Shown in pieces: positions 42,042-51,310 of a DNA stretch of 64,000 nucleotides. This stretch comes from JAFDVN01 sp964472275. Lineage in GTDB: Bacteria > Acidobacteriota > Holophagae > Holophagales > Holophagaceae. The notes beneath the pieces were generated by a model, which made no database searches, was not told the DNA's origin, and was given only the letters and a program-made list of their open reading frames with translations. Position 1 is the first letter of the stretch, and each line of letters starts with the position of its first letter. Made by a program: the position numbers and the translations under genes. The stretch covers positions 1 through 64,000 of the forward strand of contig CAYYJN010000005.1 in NCBI GenBank assembly GCA_964472275.1, read 5' to 3'.

Positions 42042-42079
42042 GGGGCCACGGGCCTCGGACCACGGGCCTCGGGAAAAGC
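42042..42079. repeat. GAGGCCCG-family repeat (copy B2)
   Basis: Positions 42050-42074 are an exact reverse complement of 42525-42549, a perfect 25-bp inverted repeat with the DUF1398 gene between. The tail GGGAAAAGC is shared with copy B1. Confidence 0.8.
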
Positions 42080-42107
42080 ATCCTGGTGGCCGTTCGTGGG
42101 AGTTCCC

Positions 42108-42524
42108 ATGAGCAAGGCTATCGAGAACCTTCAAGCGGCACTCCAGAGGGGGGAAGTGAATCGCCCAAAAGTGGGTGGCTTCCCTCATTTGGCGGAAGCC
42201 CTTCGCCAAGCTGGGATCACCCGCAACCTCTGGTCGCTGCCCTCCTGCCAAAGCCTCTTCCTCACCCAGGAAGGCCCGGTGGTCATCCAGGGCACGCCTC
42301 TGGTCACCAGCTTCGCGGAAGTTCCAGTCTTCGACCAAACCGCGCTGATCGCCGCGTTGCGAACCGATCAAGCGGGGAAGAGCACCTTCCCGGAGTTCCT
42401 GCAGGCCACCTGGCGGGCGGGGGTCATCAGCTACGAGGTGGATTTCGCCGCGCGAACCGTCACCTATCGCGGCTGCAACGGCGAAACCTATGTCGAGGCC
42501 TACCCCGCCGTAGAAGTTGGGTAA
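42108..42524 (+). CDS. DUF1398-family protein
   Basis: The 138-residue protein matches the DUF1398 (PF07166) family: VGGFPHLAEALRQAGITRN, WSLPSCQSLFLTQEGPVVIQ, and DQAGKSTFPEFLQATWRAGV, with YRGCNGETYVEAYPAVEV at the end. No enzyme activity is established for the family. GGGAG stands five bases before the ATG at 42108. The gene is exactly enclosed by a perfect 25-bp inverted repeat, and the family is scattered among bacteria, so it may have been inserted as a unit between pckG and the TPR gene. Confidence 0.85.
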   Translation: MSKAIENLQAALQRGEVNRPKVGGFPHLAEALRQAGITRNLWSLPSCQSLFLTQEGPVVIQGTPLVTSFAEVPVFDQTALIAALRTDQAGKSTFPEFLQATWRAGVISYEVDFAARTVTYRGCNGETYVEAYPAVEVG

Positions 42525-42560
42525 TCCCGAGGCCCGTGGTCCGAGGCCCGAGGCCCGTTT
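42525..42560. repeat. GAGGCCCG-family repeat, inverted (copy B3)
   Basis: This copy overlaps the end of the DUF1398 stop region. It is the reverse complement of copy B2 over 25 bases and identical to the unit at 38291-38318 over 28 bases. It ends 12 bp before the next gene. Confidence 0.8.
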
Positions 42561-42571
42561 AAGCTCTATTC

Positions 42572-44422
42572 ATGCCCACCGACGATCCCGGGACTTTCTG
42601 CCAGAACTGCCTCGCCTGGAATCCGGGCGATCGGGAGGTCTGCGCCAAGTGCGGCACGCGGCTGCTGATCCTCCACGGCGATCAGGCCTGGGAGGACGAG
42701 CCCGAGGAAGCGGACGCCGAGGATCTGGAAGAGCATTTCCTGGAGCGCATCACCGGCCTCGAAGAGACGGTGCGGCGCATGGAGACCTACCTGGAGACGG
42801 TCTCGGACCAGCTCGGCAAGCTGGAGCGCGCGGAGATCATGCTGCGCAACGGGCTCATGGCCCTCGTGCAGGAGATGGAGCAGCACCGCCAATTAGACGC
42901 CCGCGCCTTCAGCGAGCGCTGGGAAGGGCTCGTGGAGGAGAACCTCCACCTCATCGGCGCCCGCGAGCTGTTCACGCGCTACCGCGCGCGCATCCTCCCC
43001 ATCGCGCGGCCCAAGTCCATGGCCCAGCTCCGCCGCGCCCTCAACGAGACCATGGCCTTCCTGGAAGAGGGCCAGCTCATGGAAGGCGCGGAACGGCTCG
43101 CCCAGGCCGTGCAGCAGGATCCGAAGAACTACGAGCTCTGCTACACCGCCGCCGCCTTGCTGGAAGGGGCCCAGCGCTTCGAGGACGCGGAAGCCCTCGC
43201 CCGCAAGGTGATCCAGCTCAGCCCTCGCCACTTCGAAGGCTGGATGCTGCTGGCGCGCCTGCTCTGGGAACTCCCCGATCAGGTGGATGAGGCCATCGAG
43301 GCGCTGGAGACCGCCGCCGACATCCATCCCGAAGACGCCGAGCCCCACCTCATGCTCGCCGAACTGCTCCAGGAGCAGGACGACCTCCAGGGCTCCCTGG
43401 ACGCGGCACTGGCGGCCGTGAAGCGGCGACGGGACGGCGAGACGCTGCTTCGCCTGGGCCGTGTGCGTCTCGCGCGGGGCGAAGGCGCGGAAGCCGTGCC
43501 CATCCTCAAGGAAGCCTCCGCCTTCCAGCCCGGCGATCTCGACACGCGGGAATGCCTGGCGGAGGCCTACCTCGCCATGAACGAACGGCCCAAGGCCTTC
43601 GCGATCCTCCAGGAATTGCTCGATCAAAACCCCGGCGATCCCGAGCTGCTGTTGCTGCTGGACGCCGAGGACCAGCCCCAGCTCCGCTCCGCGCGGGAAG
43701 GCAAACCGTCCACCAAACATCTGCTGGACGAGGCCGAGCACAGTCTGGATGAAGGCCTTCTGGAAGAAGCGGATTCCCTCCTCAAGCGCGCGCGGCGCAA
43801 GGGCGCGAGCCAGCGGTTGGATTGGCTGGAACTGCGTGCCGCCTTCCGCCGAAACCCTGCCGCGGCGCTGCCCGCGGCCCTCGCCTTCGCCCAATCGGAT
43901 CGCCATCCCCGCCTATGCTTCCTGGCCCTGCGCCTCGGCCTCGAATACCTGATGGACACGGGCCGCCAAGCCGAAGTCCAACCCGCCCTCGACGCCTTCC
44001 TCGCGCGCCATCCCAAGAGCACTGGCGCCTGGGAGGCCGCGCTCATGCGTCTGGCCAACCGGCTCGGCGCCGGACAGCCCACCGAGGCCGATCTGGCGGA
44101 GGCCCGTCGCCTCCACCAACAGCCCCTGCCCGGCTTCCAGGCCCGAGCCCGCACCCTGCTCGGCCAATACCTCCTCGCCATGGGCCGCCCGAACGAAGTG
44201 GTGGACCTCGTGGACCCCGTCCTCGAACGCGAACCGACCCTCCTCAACCATTTCCAGCTCGGCGCCGCTCTGGCCGCCACCGGCGAAGGACCGGACGCGG
44301 CCGACCTGCTCCGTCACGGCCTCGAAGCCGACCAAGGCGACCTCAGCGACACCCAGGCCAAGGAAGTCCGCAACCAGATGAAGGCGCTGCTCAAGGACTT
44401 GGAATCCACCTCGCGACCCTGA
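42572..44422 (+). CDS. Large TPR protein with N-terminal zinc ribbon
   Basis: The 616-residue protein begins with a zinc ribbon (FCQNCLAWNPGDREVCAKCG, two CxxC pairs). An acidic linker (EDEPEEADAEDLEEHFLERI) and a coiled coil follow near residues 55-110 (LEETVRRMETYLETVSDQLG). The rest, residues about 150-600, is a series of TPR repeats (FEDAEALARKVIQLSPRHFE, LDQNPGDPELLLLLDAEDQP). There is no signal or membrane part, so it is a cytoplasmic scaffold. Zinc ribbon plus coiled coil plus TPR is not a family I can name. It ends 67 bp before sufB. Confidence 0.82.
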   Translation: MPTDDPGTFCQNCLAWNPGDREVCAKCGTRLLILHGDQAWEDEPEEADAEDLEEHFLERITGLEETVRRMETYLETVSDQLGKLERAEIMLRNGLMALVQEMEQHRQLDARAFSERWEGLVEENLHLIGARELFTRYRARILPIARPKSMAQLRRALNETMAFLEEGQLMEGAERLAQAVQQDPKNYELCYTAAALLEGAQRFEDAEALARKVIQLSPRHFEGWMLLARLLWELPDQVDEAIEALETAADIHPEDAEPHLMLAELLQEQDDLQGSLDAALAAVKRRRDGETLLRLGRVRLARGEGAEAVPILKEASAFQPGDLDTRECLAEAYLAMNERPKAFAILQELLDQNPGDPELLLLLDAEDQPQLRSAREGKPSTKHLLDEAEHSLDEGLLEEADSLLKRARRKGASQRLDWLELRAAFRRNPAAALPAALAFAQSDRHPRLCFLALRLGLEYLMDTGRQAEVQPALDAFLARHPKSTGAWEAALMRLANRLGAGQPTEADLAEARRLHQQPLPGFQARARTLLGQYLLAMGRPNEVVDLVDPVLEREPTLLNHFQLGAALAATGEGPDAADLLRHGLEADQGDLSDTQAKEVRNQMKALLKDLESTSRP

Positions 44423-44440
44423 CGCCGCTTCAATTAATAG

Positions 44441-44468
44441 TTGACATGACAGGTCAGGATTGCACAAT
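44441..44468 (+). promoter_or_regulatory. Promoter of the suf operon
   Basis: A perfect -35 box TTGACA (44441-44446) and CACAAT (44463-44468) are 16 bases apart. The -35 lies in a dyad TGAC-N7-GTCA, which is a plausible operator for an iron-sulfur regulator such as an Rrf2-type protein. No such regulator gene is adjacent. The leader before GGAGG is only a few bases long. Confidence 0.65.
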
Positions 44469-44489
44469 GGAAGGGCTCGGGAGGCCGCT

Positions 44490-45926
44490 ATGGCGTCGAG
44501 CCTGTCGCAACTCACAGGCCAGGAATACAAGTACGGCTTCCGGACGGAGATCGAGTCCGACTCGGCCCCTCCGGGGCTGTCCGAGGACATCATCCGCTTC
44601 ATCAGCGCGAAGAAGGGCGAGCCGGACTGGATGCTCGCGTTCCGCCTGAAGGCCTACACGCACTGGCAGGGCATGGCCTTCCCCGAATGGGCGAAGGTGC
44701 AGTACGAGAAGCCCGACTTCCAGAAGATCGTCTACTACAGCGCGCCGAAGCCGAAGGCCAAGCTGGCCTCCATGGACGAAGTGGATCCGGAATTGATCCG
44801 CACCTTCGAGAAGCTGGGCGTGCCCATCAACGAGCAGAAGGCGCTCGCGGGCGTGGCGGTGGATGTGGTCTTCGACTCGGTGAGCGTGACGACCACCTAC
44901 AAGACGAAGCTCCGCGAGGCGGGCGTCATCTTCTGCTCCATGTCCGAAGCCATCCGCGAGCATCCCGAACTCATCCAGAAATACCTCGGCAGCGTCGTGC
45001 CCTACTCGGACAACTTCTACGCGGCGCTCAACTCCGCCGTGTTCACGGATGGCTCCTTCGTCTTCATCCCGAAAGGGGTGAAGTGCCCCATGGAGCTGAA
45101 CACCTACTTCCGCATCAACAACGAGGCGAGCGGCCAGTTCGAGCGCACGCTCATCGTGGCGGAAGAAGGCGCGAGCGTCTCCTACCTGGAAGGCTGCACC
45201 GCGCCCAAGTTCGACACCAACCAGCTGCACGCCGCCGTGGTGGAGCTCGTGGCGCTGGATGACGCGGACATCAAGTACTCCACCGTCCAGAACTGGTACG
45301 CCGGGGACAAGGACGGCCGTGGCGGCATCTTCAACTTCGTCACCAAGCGCGGCCTCTGCAAAGGCAAGCGCAGCAAGATCAGCTGGACTCAAGTGGAGAC
45401 CGGATCGGCCATCACCTGGAAGTACCCGTCCTGCGTGCTGCTGGGCGACGACAGCATCGGCGAGTTCTACTCCGTCGCGCTCACCAACCACAAGCAGCAG
45501 GCGGACACCGGCACGAAGATGATCCACCTCGGCCGCGGCACGAAGAGCACGATCATCTCGAAGGGCATCAGCGCGGGCGAGAGTAGCAACGCCTACCGCG
45601 GCCTCGTGAAGGTCGGCCCAAAGGCGGAGGGCGCGCGCAACTTCAGCCAATGCGATTCCATGCTCATCGGCCAGGCCAGCGGCGCCCACACCTTCCCCTA
45701 CATCGAGGTGCAGAACAACTCGGCGAAGGTGGAACACGAGGCGACGACGAGCAAGATCGGCGAGGAGCAGCTCTTCTACTTCCAGCAGCGGGGCATCCCC
45801 GCCGAGGACGCCGTGAGCATGATCATCAACGGCTTCTGCAAGGAAGTCTTCCGCGAGCTGCCAATGGAGTTCGCCGTCGAAGCCACCAAGCTGCTCTCCC
45901 TCAAGCTCGAAGGCAGCGTGGGATGA
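44490..45926 (+). CDS. sufB: Fe-S cluster assembly scaffold SufB
   Basis: SufB forms, with SufC and SufD, the scaffold on which iron-sulfur clusters are built in the cytoplasm. The 478-residue length is normal. Typical phrases are KYGFRTEIESDSAPPGLSED, VPYSDNFYAALNSAVFTDGS, FIPKGVKCPMELNTYFRIN, EGCTAPKFDTNQLHAAVVEL and SQCDSMLIGQASGAHTFPYI, including the conserved core cysteines. GGAGG stands six bases before the ATG. It is the first gene of the suf operon; a repeat hairpin separates it from sufC. Confidence 0.97.
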   Translation: MASSLSQLTGQEYKYGFRTEIESDSAPPGLSEDIIRFISAKKGEPDWMLAFRLKAYTHWQGMAFPEWAKVQYEKPDFQKIVYYSAPKPKAKLASMDEVDPELIRTFEKLGVPINEQKALAGVAVDVVFDSVSVTTTYKTKLREAGVIFCSMSEAIREHPELIQKYLGSVVPYSDNFYAALNSAVFTDGSFVFIPKGVKCPMELNTYFRINNEASGQFERTLIVAEEGASVSYLEGCTAPKFDTNQLHAAVVELVALDDADIKYSTVQNWYAGDKDGRGGIFNFVTKRGLCKGKRSKISWTQVETGSAITWKYPSCVLLGDDSIGEFYSVALTNHKQQADTGTKMIHLGRGTKSTIISKGISAGESSNAYRGLVKVGPKAEGARNFSQCDSMLIGQASGAHTFPYIEVQNNSAKVEHEATTSKIGEEQLFYFQQRGIPAEDAVSMIINGFCKEVFRELPMEFAVEATKLLSLKLEGSVG

Positions 45927-45933
45927 AGAACAT

Positions 45934-46001
45934 TCATCCGCAGATTACGCCGATGACGCAGATTCAAAACCGATCTGCGCAATCGGCGTAATCTGTGGAT
46001 A
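45934..46001. repeat. CGCAGATT-family hairpin between sufB and sufC (copy E3)
   Basis: The left arm has ATCCGCAGATTACGCCGAT. The right arm (about 45979-45997) has the complement ATCGGCGTAATCTGTGGAT with one mismatch. Extra CGCAGATT words lie between. It fills the whole gap of the operon and could shape message stability or relative output of sufB and sufC. Confidence 0.75.
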
Positions 46002-46016
46002 AATTTGGGAGTTTTC

Positions 46017-46763
46017 ATGCTTTCCATCAAGAACCTGAGCGCGTCGGTGGGCGAGAAACCCGTCCTCAAGGGCATCAACCTGGAGGTGGGCGCGGGCGAG
46101 ATCCACGCCATCATGGGCCCCAATGGCAGCGGCAAGAGCACGCTGGGCAAGGTCCTCGCGGGGCATCCGGCCTACGAGGTGACGGAGGGTTCCGTCACCT
46201 ACCTCGGCCAGGATCTGTTCGCGATGGAAGCGGATGAACGCGCGCGGCTCGGGCTCTTCCTCGGCTTCCAGCACCCCATCGAGGTGCCCGGCGTCTCCAA
46301 CGCCCAGTTCTTGCGCTTGGCCTACAACAAGCAGGCCGAAGCCCAAGGCCGCGACGAGCTGGACCCGCTGGAGTTCGACGACTTCATCAAGGCCAAGCTG
46401 AAGGTGGTCGCCATGAAGGAGGAGTACCTGGATCGCGGCCTCAACGAAGGCTTCTCCGGCGGCGAGCGCAAGCGCAACGAGATCCTTCAGATGGCCGTGC
46501 TCGATCCGAAGCTCGCCATCCTCGACGAGCTGGACTCGGGCCTGGATGTGGACGCGCTGCGCATCGTCGGCGAGGCCGTCAACGCGATGCGCCGCGCGGA
46601 CCGGGCCATCCTCCTCGTCACCCACTACCAGCGCCTGCTGGACCACATCCCCGCGGACAAGGTGCACATCCTCAGCGGCGGACGCATCGTCGCATCCGGC
46701 GGACCGGAGCTGGCGCTCCGCGTGGAGAAGGAAGGCTACGACTGGCTCGCGGTGGGCGCATGA
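46017..46763 (+). CDS. sufC: Fe-S assembly ATPase SufC
   Basis: SufC is the ABC-type ATPase that drives structural change of SufBD. The 248-residue protein has Walker A MGPNGSGKSTLGK near residue 35, a Q-loop in GLFLGFQHPIEVPG, the signature GFSGGERKRNEILQ, Walker B LAILDELDSGLDVDAL and the H-loop VTHYQRLLD. The Asp-Glu-Leu-Asp form of Walker B is typical of SufC. GGGAG precedes the ATG. Its stop overlaps the sufD start (ATGA). Confidence 0.97.
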   Translation: MLSIKNLSASVGEKPVLKGINLEVGAGEIHAIMGPNGSGKSTLGKVLAGHPAYEVTEGSVTYLGQDLFAMEADERARLGLFLGFQHPIEVPGVSNAQFLRLAYNKQAEAQGRDELDPLEFDDFIKAKLKVVAMKEEYLDRGLNEGFSGGERKRNEILQMAVLDPKLAILDELDSGLDVDALRIVGEAVNAMRRADRAILLVTHYQRLLDHIPADKVHILSGGRIVASGGPELALRVEKEGYDWLAVGA

Positions 46764-48030
46764 GCGTCGTCGCCGCTTCGAGCCTCGTCGCGGACCTGCT
46801 GGCCCTGCCGCGTCCCGAGGGCTGGGAGGCCCTTCGCGCGAACGCGGAAGCGCGCGCGGAGAAGCTCGGTCTGCCCACCTTGAAGCAGGAGGACTGGAAG
46901 TACCTGGACCTTTCGGCCCTCACCGACCTGGCCTTTGCGCCCGCAGCGCCCGCGGAGATGGACATCCGCGACCGCATCCTGCCCGAGGCTCGCGGCGGAC
47001 GCCTCGTCTTCGTCAACGGCCGACCCGATCCGCACCACTCCTGCGTCTCGGGCCTGCCCGCGGGTGTGCGGCTGCTGCCGTTGTCCCAGGCCAGCGAAGC
47101 CGCGTCGGCGCTCGGAACGATCCTCGACCCGGAGACCATGGACGCCTTCGCGGCGCTGAACACGGCGCGCTTCACGGACGGTGCCTTCCTCTTCGTGCCG
47201 CGCGGGGTGAAGGTGGATTCGCCGCTGCATGTGCTCTTCCTCACGAAGACCGATCGCCCGGCCTTCACCCTGCCCCGCGTCCTCATCGTCCTGGAGCGCG
47301 GCGCGGAGCTGGAGCTCATCGAGGAACACGCGGGCGAGGGCGCTTACCTCAGCGCGCCCATCGTGGAAGTGAAGCTCGGCGAGAACGCTCACTTGCGCCA
47401 CGAGCGCGTGCAGCGCCAGTCGGACGAAGCCTTCCACCTCGGCAGCCTCGCCGCGGAACTCGCGAAAGACGCCCGCTACTTCAGCCGCACCATCTCCTTC
47501 GGCGCGAAGCTCAGCCGCGAAACGCCCTCCGCCACCCTCGCCTCCGGCGCCGAATTGGCCCTGGACGGGCTCGCGCTTCTGGATGGCTCGCAAGTTTCCG
47601 ACACCCACAGCACGATCCGCCACGCCGCGCCCAACGCCCAGAGCCGCCAGACCCACAAGGCCATCGTGGATGGTTCGGCCCGGGCGATCTTCAACGGCCG
47701 CATCCTCGTCGCGCCCTTCGCCTCCGGCACCGACGCGCAGCAGCAGAGCCGCAACCTCCTGCTCTCGGATCACGCCCGCGTGGACACGAAGCCGCAGCTC
47801 GAGATCGAGAACGACGATGTGAAGTGCGCCCACGGCGCGGCCATCGGCCAGCTGGATCCGGACGAGCTGTTCTACCTCCAGAGCCGCGGCATGGACCTCG
47901 CCACCGCGAAGAACCTGCTCACCTACGGCTTCGCCTCCGACCTGCTCGGGCGCATCCCCGTGGCGAGCCTGCGCCGCTCCCTGCGCCAGCAGGTGCTGGC
48001 CCGCACCCACGCGGCGCTTGGGGAGCTGGC

Positions 48031-48034
<4 letters not shown>
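46760..48034 (+). CDS. sufD: Fe-S cluster assembly protein SufD
   Basis: The 424-residue SufD pairs with SufB. The N-terminal helical part contains KQEDWKYLDLSALTDLAF, the usual motif that precedes the beta helix. FLFVPRGVKVDSPLHVLFLT and LERGAELELIEEHAGEG belong to the helix core. FASGTDAQQQSRNLLLSDHA and KPQLEIENDDVKCAHGAAIG carry the conserved C-terminal signature with Cys and His. It overlaps sufC and sufS by 4 bp on each side. Confidence 0.96.
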
Positions 48035-49269
<1,235 letters not shown>

Positions 49270-49272
49270 CCC

Positions 49273-49719
49273 ATGGCCGACATGCGCGAGCTATACCAAC
49301 AGGTGATCCTGGAGCACAACAAGAAGCCCAGGAACTTCGGGAAGCTGGAGCCCTGCACCCACCACGCCGACGGCCACAACCCGCTCTGCGGCGACCAGCT
49401 TCAACTGACGATGCGGGTCGAAGAAGGCCGCATCGCGGACATCAAGTTCGAGGGCAGCGGCTGCGCCATTGATGTGGCGTCCGCCTCCCTGATGACCGGC
49501 GCCGTGAAGGGCAAGACCACGGACGAAGCCGGGCGCATGGCCGATCAGTTCCGCGCCCTCGTCCGCGGCGAGCTGGACCCCGCCCAGCCCAACGACCTCG
49601 GCAAGCTCACCCTCTTCGAAGGCGTGAAGGACCTGCCGGTGCGCGTAAAGTGCGCCGTCCTCCCCTGGGCCACGCTCCGCAGCGCGCTCCAAGGCGAAGA
49701 AGTCGCGAGCACCGAATGA
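49273..49719 (+). CDS. sufU: Sulfur-transfer / scaffold protein SufU
   Basis: The 148-residue protein of the IscU/SufU family has three conserved cysteines: HNPLCGDQLQ, FEGSGCAIDVASASLM and VRVKCAVLPWATL. The GSGCAI form and the insert between the second and third Cys are typical of SufU, which receives sulfur from SufS with zinc. It begins three bases after sufS ends. Its last 40 bp are the start of a 194-bp unit that is repeated in tandem. Confidence 0.96.
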   Translation: MADMRELYQQVILEHNKKPRNFGKLEPCTHHADGHNPLCGDQLQLTMRVEEGRIADIKFEGSGCAIDVASASLMTGAVKGKTTDEAGRMADQFRALVRGELDPAQPNDLGKLTLFEGVKDLPVRVKCAVLPWATLRSALQGEEVASTE

Positions 49720-50067
49720 AAATCATTTATCCGCAGATTCCGCAGATTGCGCAGATTAAAAATCAATCGGCGAAATCGGCGTAATCTGTGGACAAGAAAG
49801 AAGTCTTATGCCCAAAATCGCCGAGATTGAATACACGCCGAACCCCAACGCGGTAAAGTTCCAGCTCAAGGAGCAGCGCGCTCCAAGGCGAAGAAGTCGC
49901 GAGCACCGAATGAAAATCATTTATCCGCAGATTCCGCAGATTGCTCAGATTAAAAATCAATCGGCGAAATCGGCGTAATCTGCGGACAAGAAAGAAGTCT
50001 TATGCCCAAAATCGCCGAGATCGAATACACGCCGAACCCCAACGCGGTGAAGTTCCAGCTCAAGGAG
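49680..50067 (+). repeat. Tandem duplication of a 194-bp unit across the sufU-nfu junction
   Basis: The unit 49680-49873 is followed directly by a copy at 49874-50067. Each holds the last 40 bases of sufU, a CGCAGATT-family hairpin (49722-49794 and 49916-49988) and the first 66 bases of nfu. I see about four single-base differences between copies (for example GCGCAG/GCTCAG, GTGGAC/GCGGAC, ATTGAA/ATCGAA, GTAAAG/GTGAAG). The second copy leads into the intact nfu gene. Confidence 0.93.
49808..49978 (+). pseudogene. 5' fragment of nfu created by the tandem duplication
   Basis: It starts like the intact gene (MPKIAEIEYTPNPNAVKFQL, then KE). At the duplication junction it runs into the sufU tail out of frame and stops at TAA 49976-49978 after 56 codons. 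It keeps the same upstream sequence as the intact gene and may therefore still be translated into a short, useless peptide. The intact copy begins 24 bp downstream. Confidence 0.85.
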
Positions 50068-50559
50068 CCGGTGGCGCTGGGCTTCCCGAAGAGCTTCCCC
50101 AGCAAGGAGATCGCCGAGGCCGATGAATTGGCCAAGGGCCTCTTCGCGGTGGGTCATGTGGTGTCGGTGTTCATGCAGGAGAAGTGGCTCACGGTCACGA
50201 AGGACGACGGCGCCACTTGGCCCGAGCTGCTGCCCAAGCTGGCCGCGCCCATCCGCAGCGCGCCCTCCGCCACCGGCCACGCGCCCGATCAGGCTCCCAA
50301 GCGCGAATTCGGCTCACTCTTCGACCCCGATGACGAAGTGCTGAAGCAGGTCCAAAAGGTGTTGGACGAGGCCATCCTCCCCGCGCTGGCCGCGGATGGC
50401 GGCGGCCTGGAATTGGTGGGCCGCCATGAAAAGCAGGTGATGATCCGCTACCAGGGCGCCTGCGGCACCTGCCCCGCCAGCCTCACCGGCACGCTAGCGG
50501 CCATCGAAGGCCTCGTGCAGAAAGAGATTGACCCCGAACTGGTGGTGATTTCGGTATGA
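50002..50559 (+). CDS. Nfu-type Fe-S carrier protein
   Basis: The 185-residue protein joins an N-terminal Nfu_N domain (PNPNAVKFQLKEPVALGFPK, SFPSKEIAEADELAKGLF) to a C-terminal NifU domain. The latter has LPALAADGGGLELVGRHEKQ and the cluster-binding pair GACGTCPASLTG. Nfu proteins take [4Fe-4S] clusters from the scaffold to target enzymes. Its start region is duplicated just upstream. The stop overlaps the hydrolase start (ATGA), so the operon continues. Confidence 0.93.
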   Translation: MPKIAEIEYTPNPNAVKFQLKEPVALGFPKSFPSKEIAEADELAKGLFAVGHVVSVFMQEKWLTVTKDDGATWPELLPKLAAPIRSAPSATGHAPDQAPKREFGSLFDPDDEVLKQVQKVLDEAILPALAADGGGLELVGRHEKQVMIRYQGACGTCPASLTGTLAAIEGLVQKEIDPELVVISV

Positions 50560-51167
50560 GCGCCCAACGCCACGCCGTGCTTGTGCATGGCATGGGACGC
50601 ACACCGCTCTCGATGCTGCTCTTGGCCGCGCGACTCCGAAGCCGTGGCATCGAGAGCACGACCTTTGCCTATTTCGCGGGTCATGGTTCCTTTGATGCGA
50701 TCGCAACGAGGCTCGGGCATCACATGGCCAAGCAGCCCGAAGGCTATATGGCCATCGGACACTCGCTGGGTGGGCTGCTCCTTCGAAAAGCCATCGCCGA
50801 CCTACCGGAGGCGGCGAGGCCTGCCCATCTCTTCCTGCTCGGCACCCCCAATCAATCCTCGCGTCTGGCCCAAAGCCTGCGCCACCGCCCCATCTACCGC
50901 GCGCTCACCGGCGACGCCGGACAACTCCTCGCGGATGAAGCGCGGCTCAGCGCTCTGGGTGATCTGGACCTTCCCATCACCGTGATCGCAGGAACCGCGG
51001 GGCCCAGGTGGCAGAAAAGCCCCTTTGCCGATGAGCCCAACGACGGTGTCGTTTCACTCTCCGAAGCGCGGCTCGCGGGAGCAGAGCTGCGTGCCCTGCC
51101 CCTGCTGCATACCTTCCTCATGAACAGTGTCGAGGTGGCGAACCTTATCGCCGCCAAAACACGGTGA
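50556..51167 (+). CDS. Alpha/beta-hydrolase (small lipase/esterase-like)
   Basis: The 203-residue protein has an early oxyanion strand (HAVLVHGMGRTPLSM) and the nucleophile elbow MAIGHSLGGLLLRKAI (Ser in GHSLGG). A late acid/His region follows (FADEPNDGVVSLSEA, then LPLLHTFLMNS). It is shorter than most esterases and lacks a cap. Its overlap with nfu suggests co-expression with the Suf genes, but no known step of cluster assembly uses such an enzyme. Confidence 0.8.
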   Translation: MSAQRHAVLVHGMGRTPLSMLLLAARLRSRGIESTTFAYFAGHGSFDAIATRLGHHMAKQPEGYMAIGHSLGGLLLRKAIADLPEAARPAHLFLLGTPNQSSRLAQSLRHRPIYRALTGDAGQLLADEARLSALGDLDLPITVIAGTAGPRWQKSPFADEPNDGVVSLSEARLAGAELRALPLLHTFLMNSVEVANLIAAKTR

Positions 51168-51208
51168 TGCCCTAGGAAGACTTTCGGTTCAGACGAACTT
51201 CACGACAG

Positions 51209-51300
51209 GAACACAGAGGGCACAGAGAAAAGCATGGAGAGCACAGAGATTTTTTCTCTGTGCTCTCTGTGAATCCTCTGTGCTCTCTGTGTCCCTTGCT
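51209..51300. repeat. Intergenic inverted repeat, CACAGAG family (copy A4)
   Basis: The left half has GGAACACAGAGGGCACAGAG and GAGAGCACAGAGA. The right half has TCTCTGTGCTCTCTGTG and CCTCTGTGCTCTCTGTGTCC. The central TTTTT lies between them. The hairpin sits between the ends of two convergent genes (hydrolase and M13 peptidase), so it can stop transcription from both sides. It is the most regular copy of the family in the window. Confidence 0.8.
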
Positions 51301-51310
51301 TTTCGTCCGT

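Noticed and set aside
42042..42560. Insertion sequence around the DUF1398 gene
   Set aside because: The inverted repeats are there, but no transposase and no target-site duplication can be seen, so I report a framed gene, not an insertion sequence.
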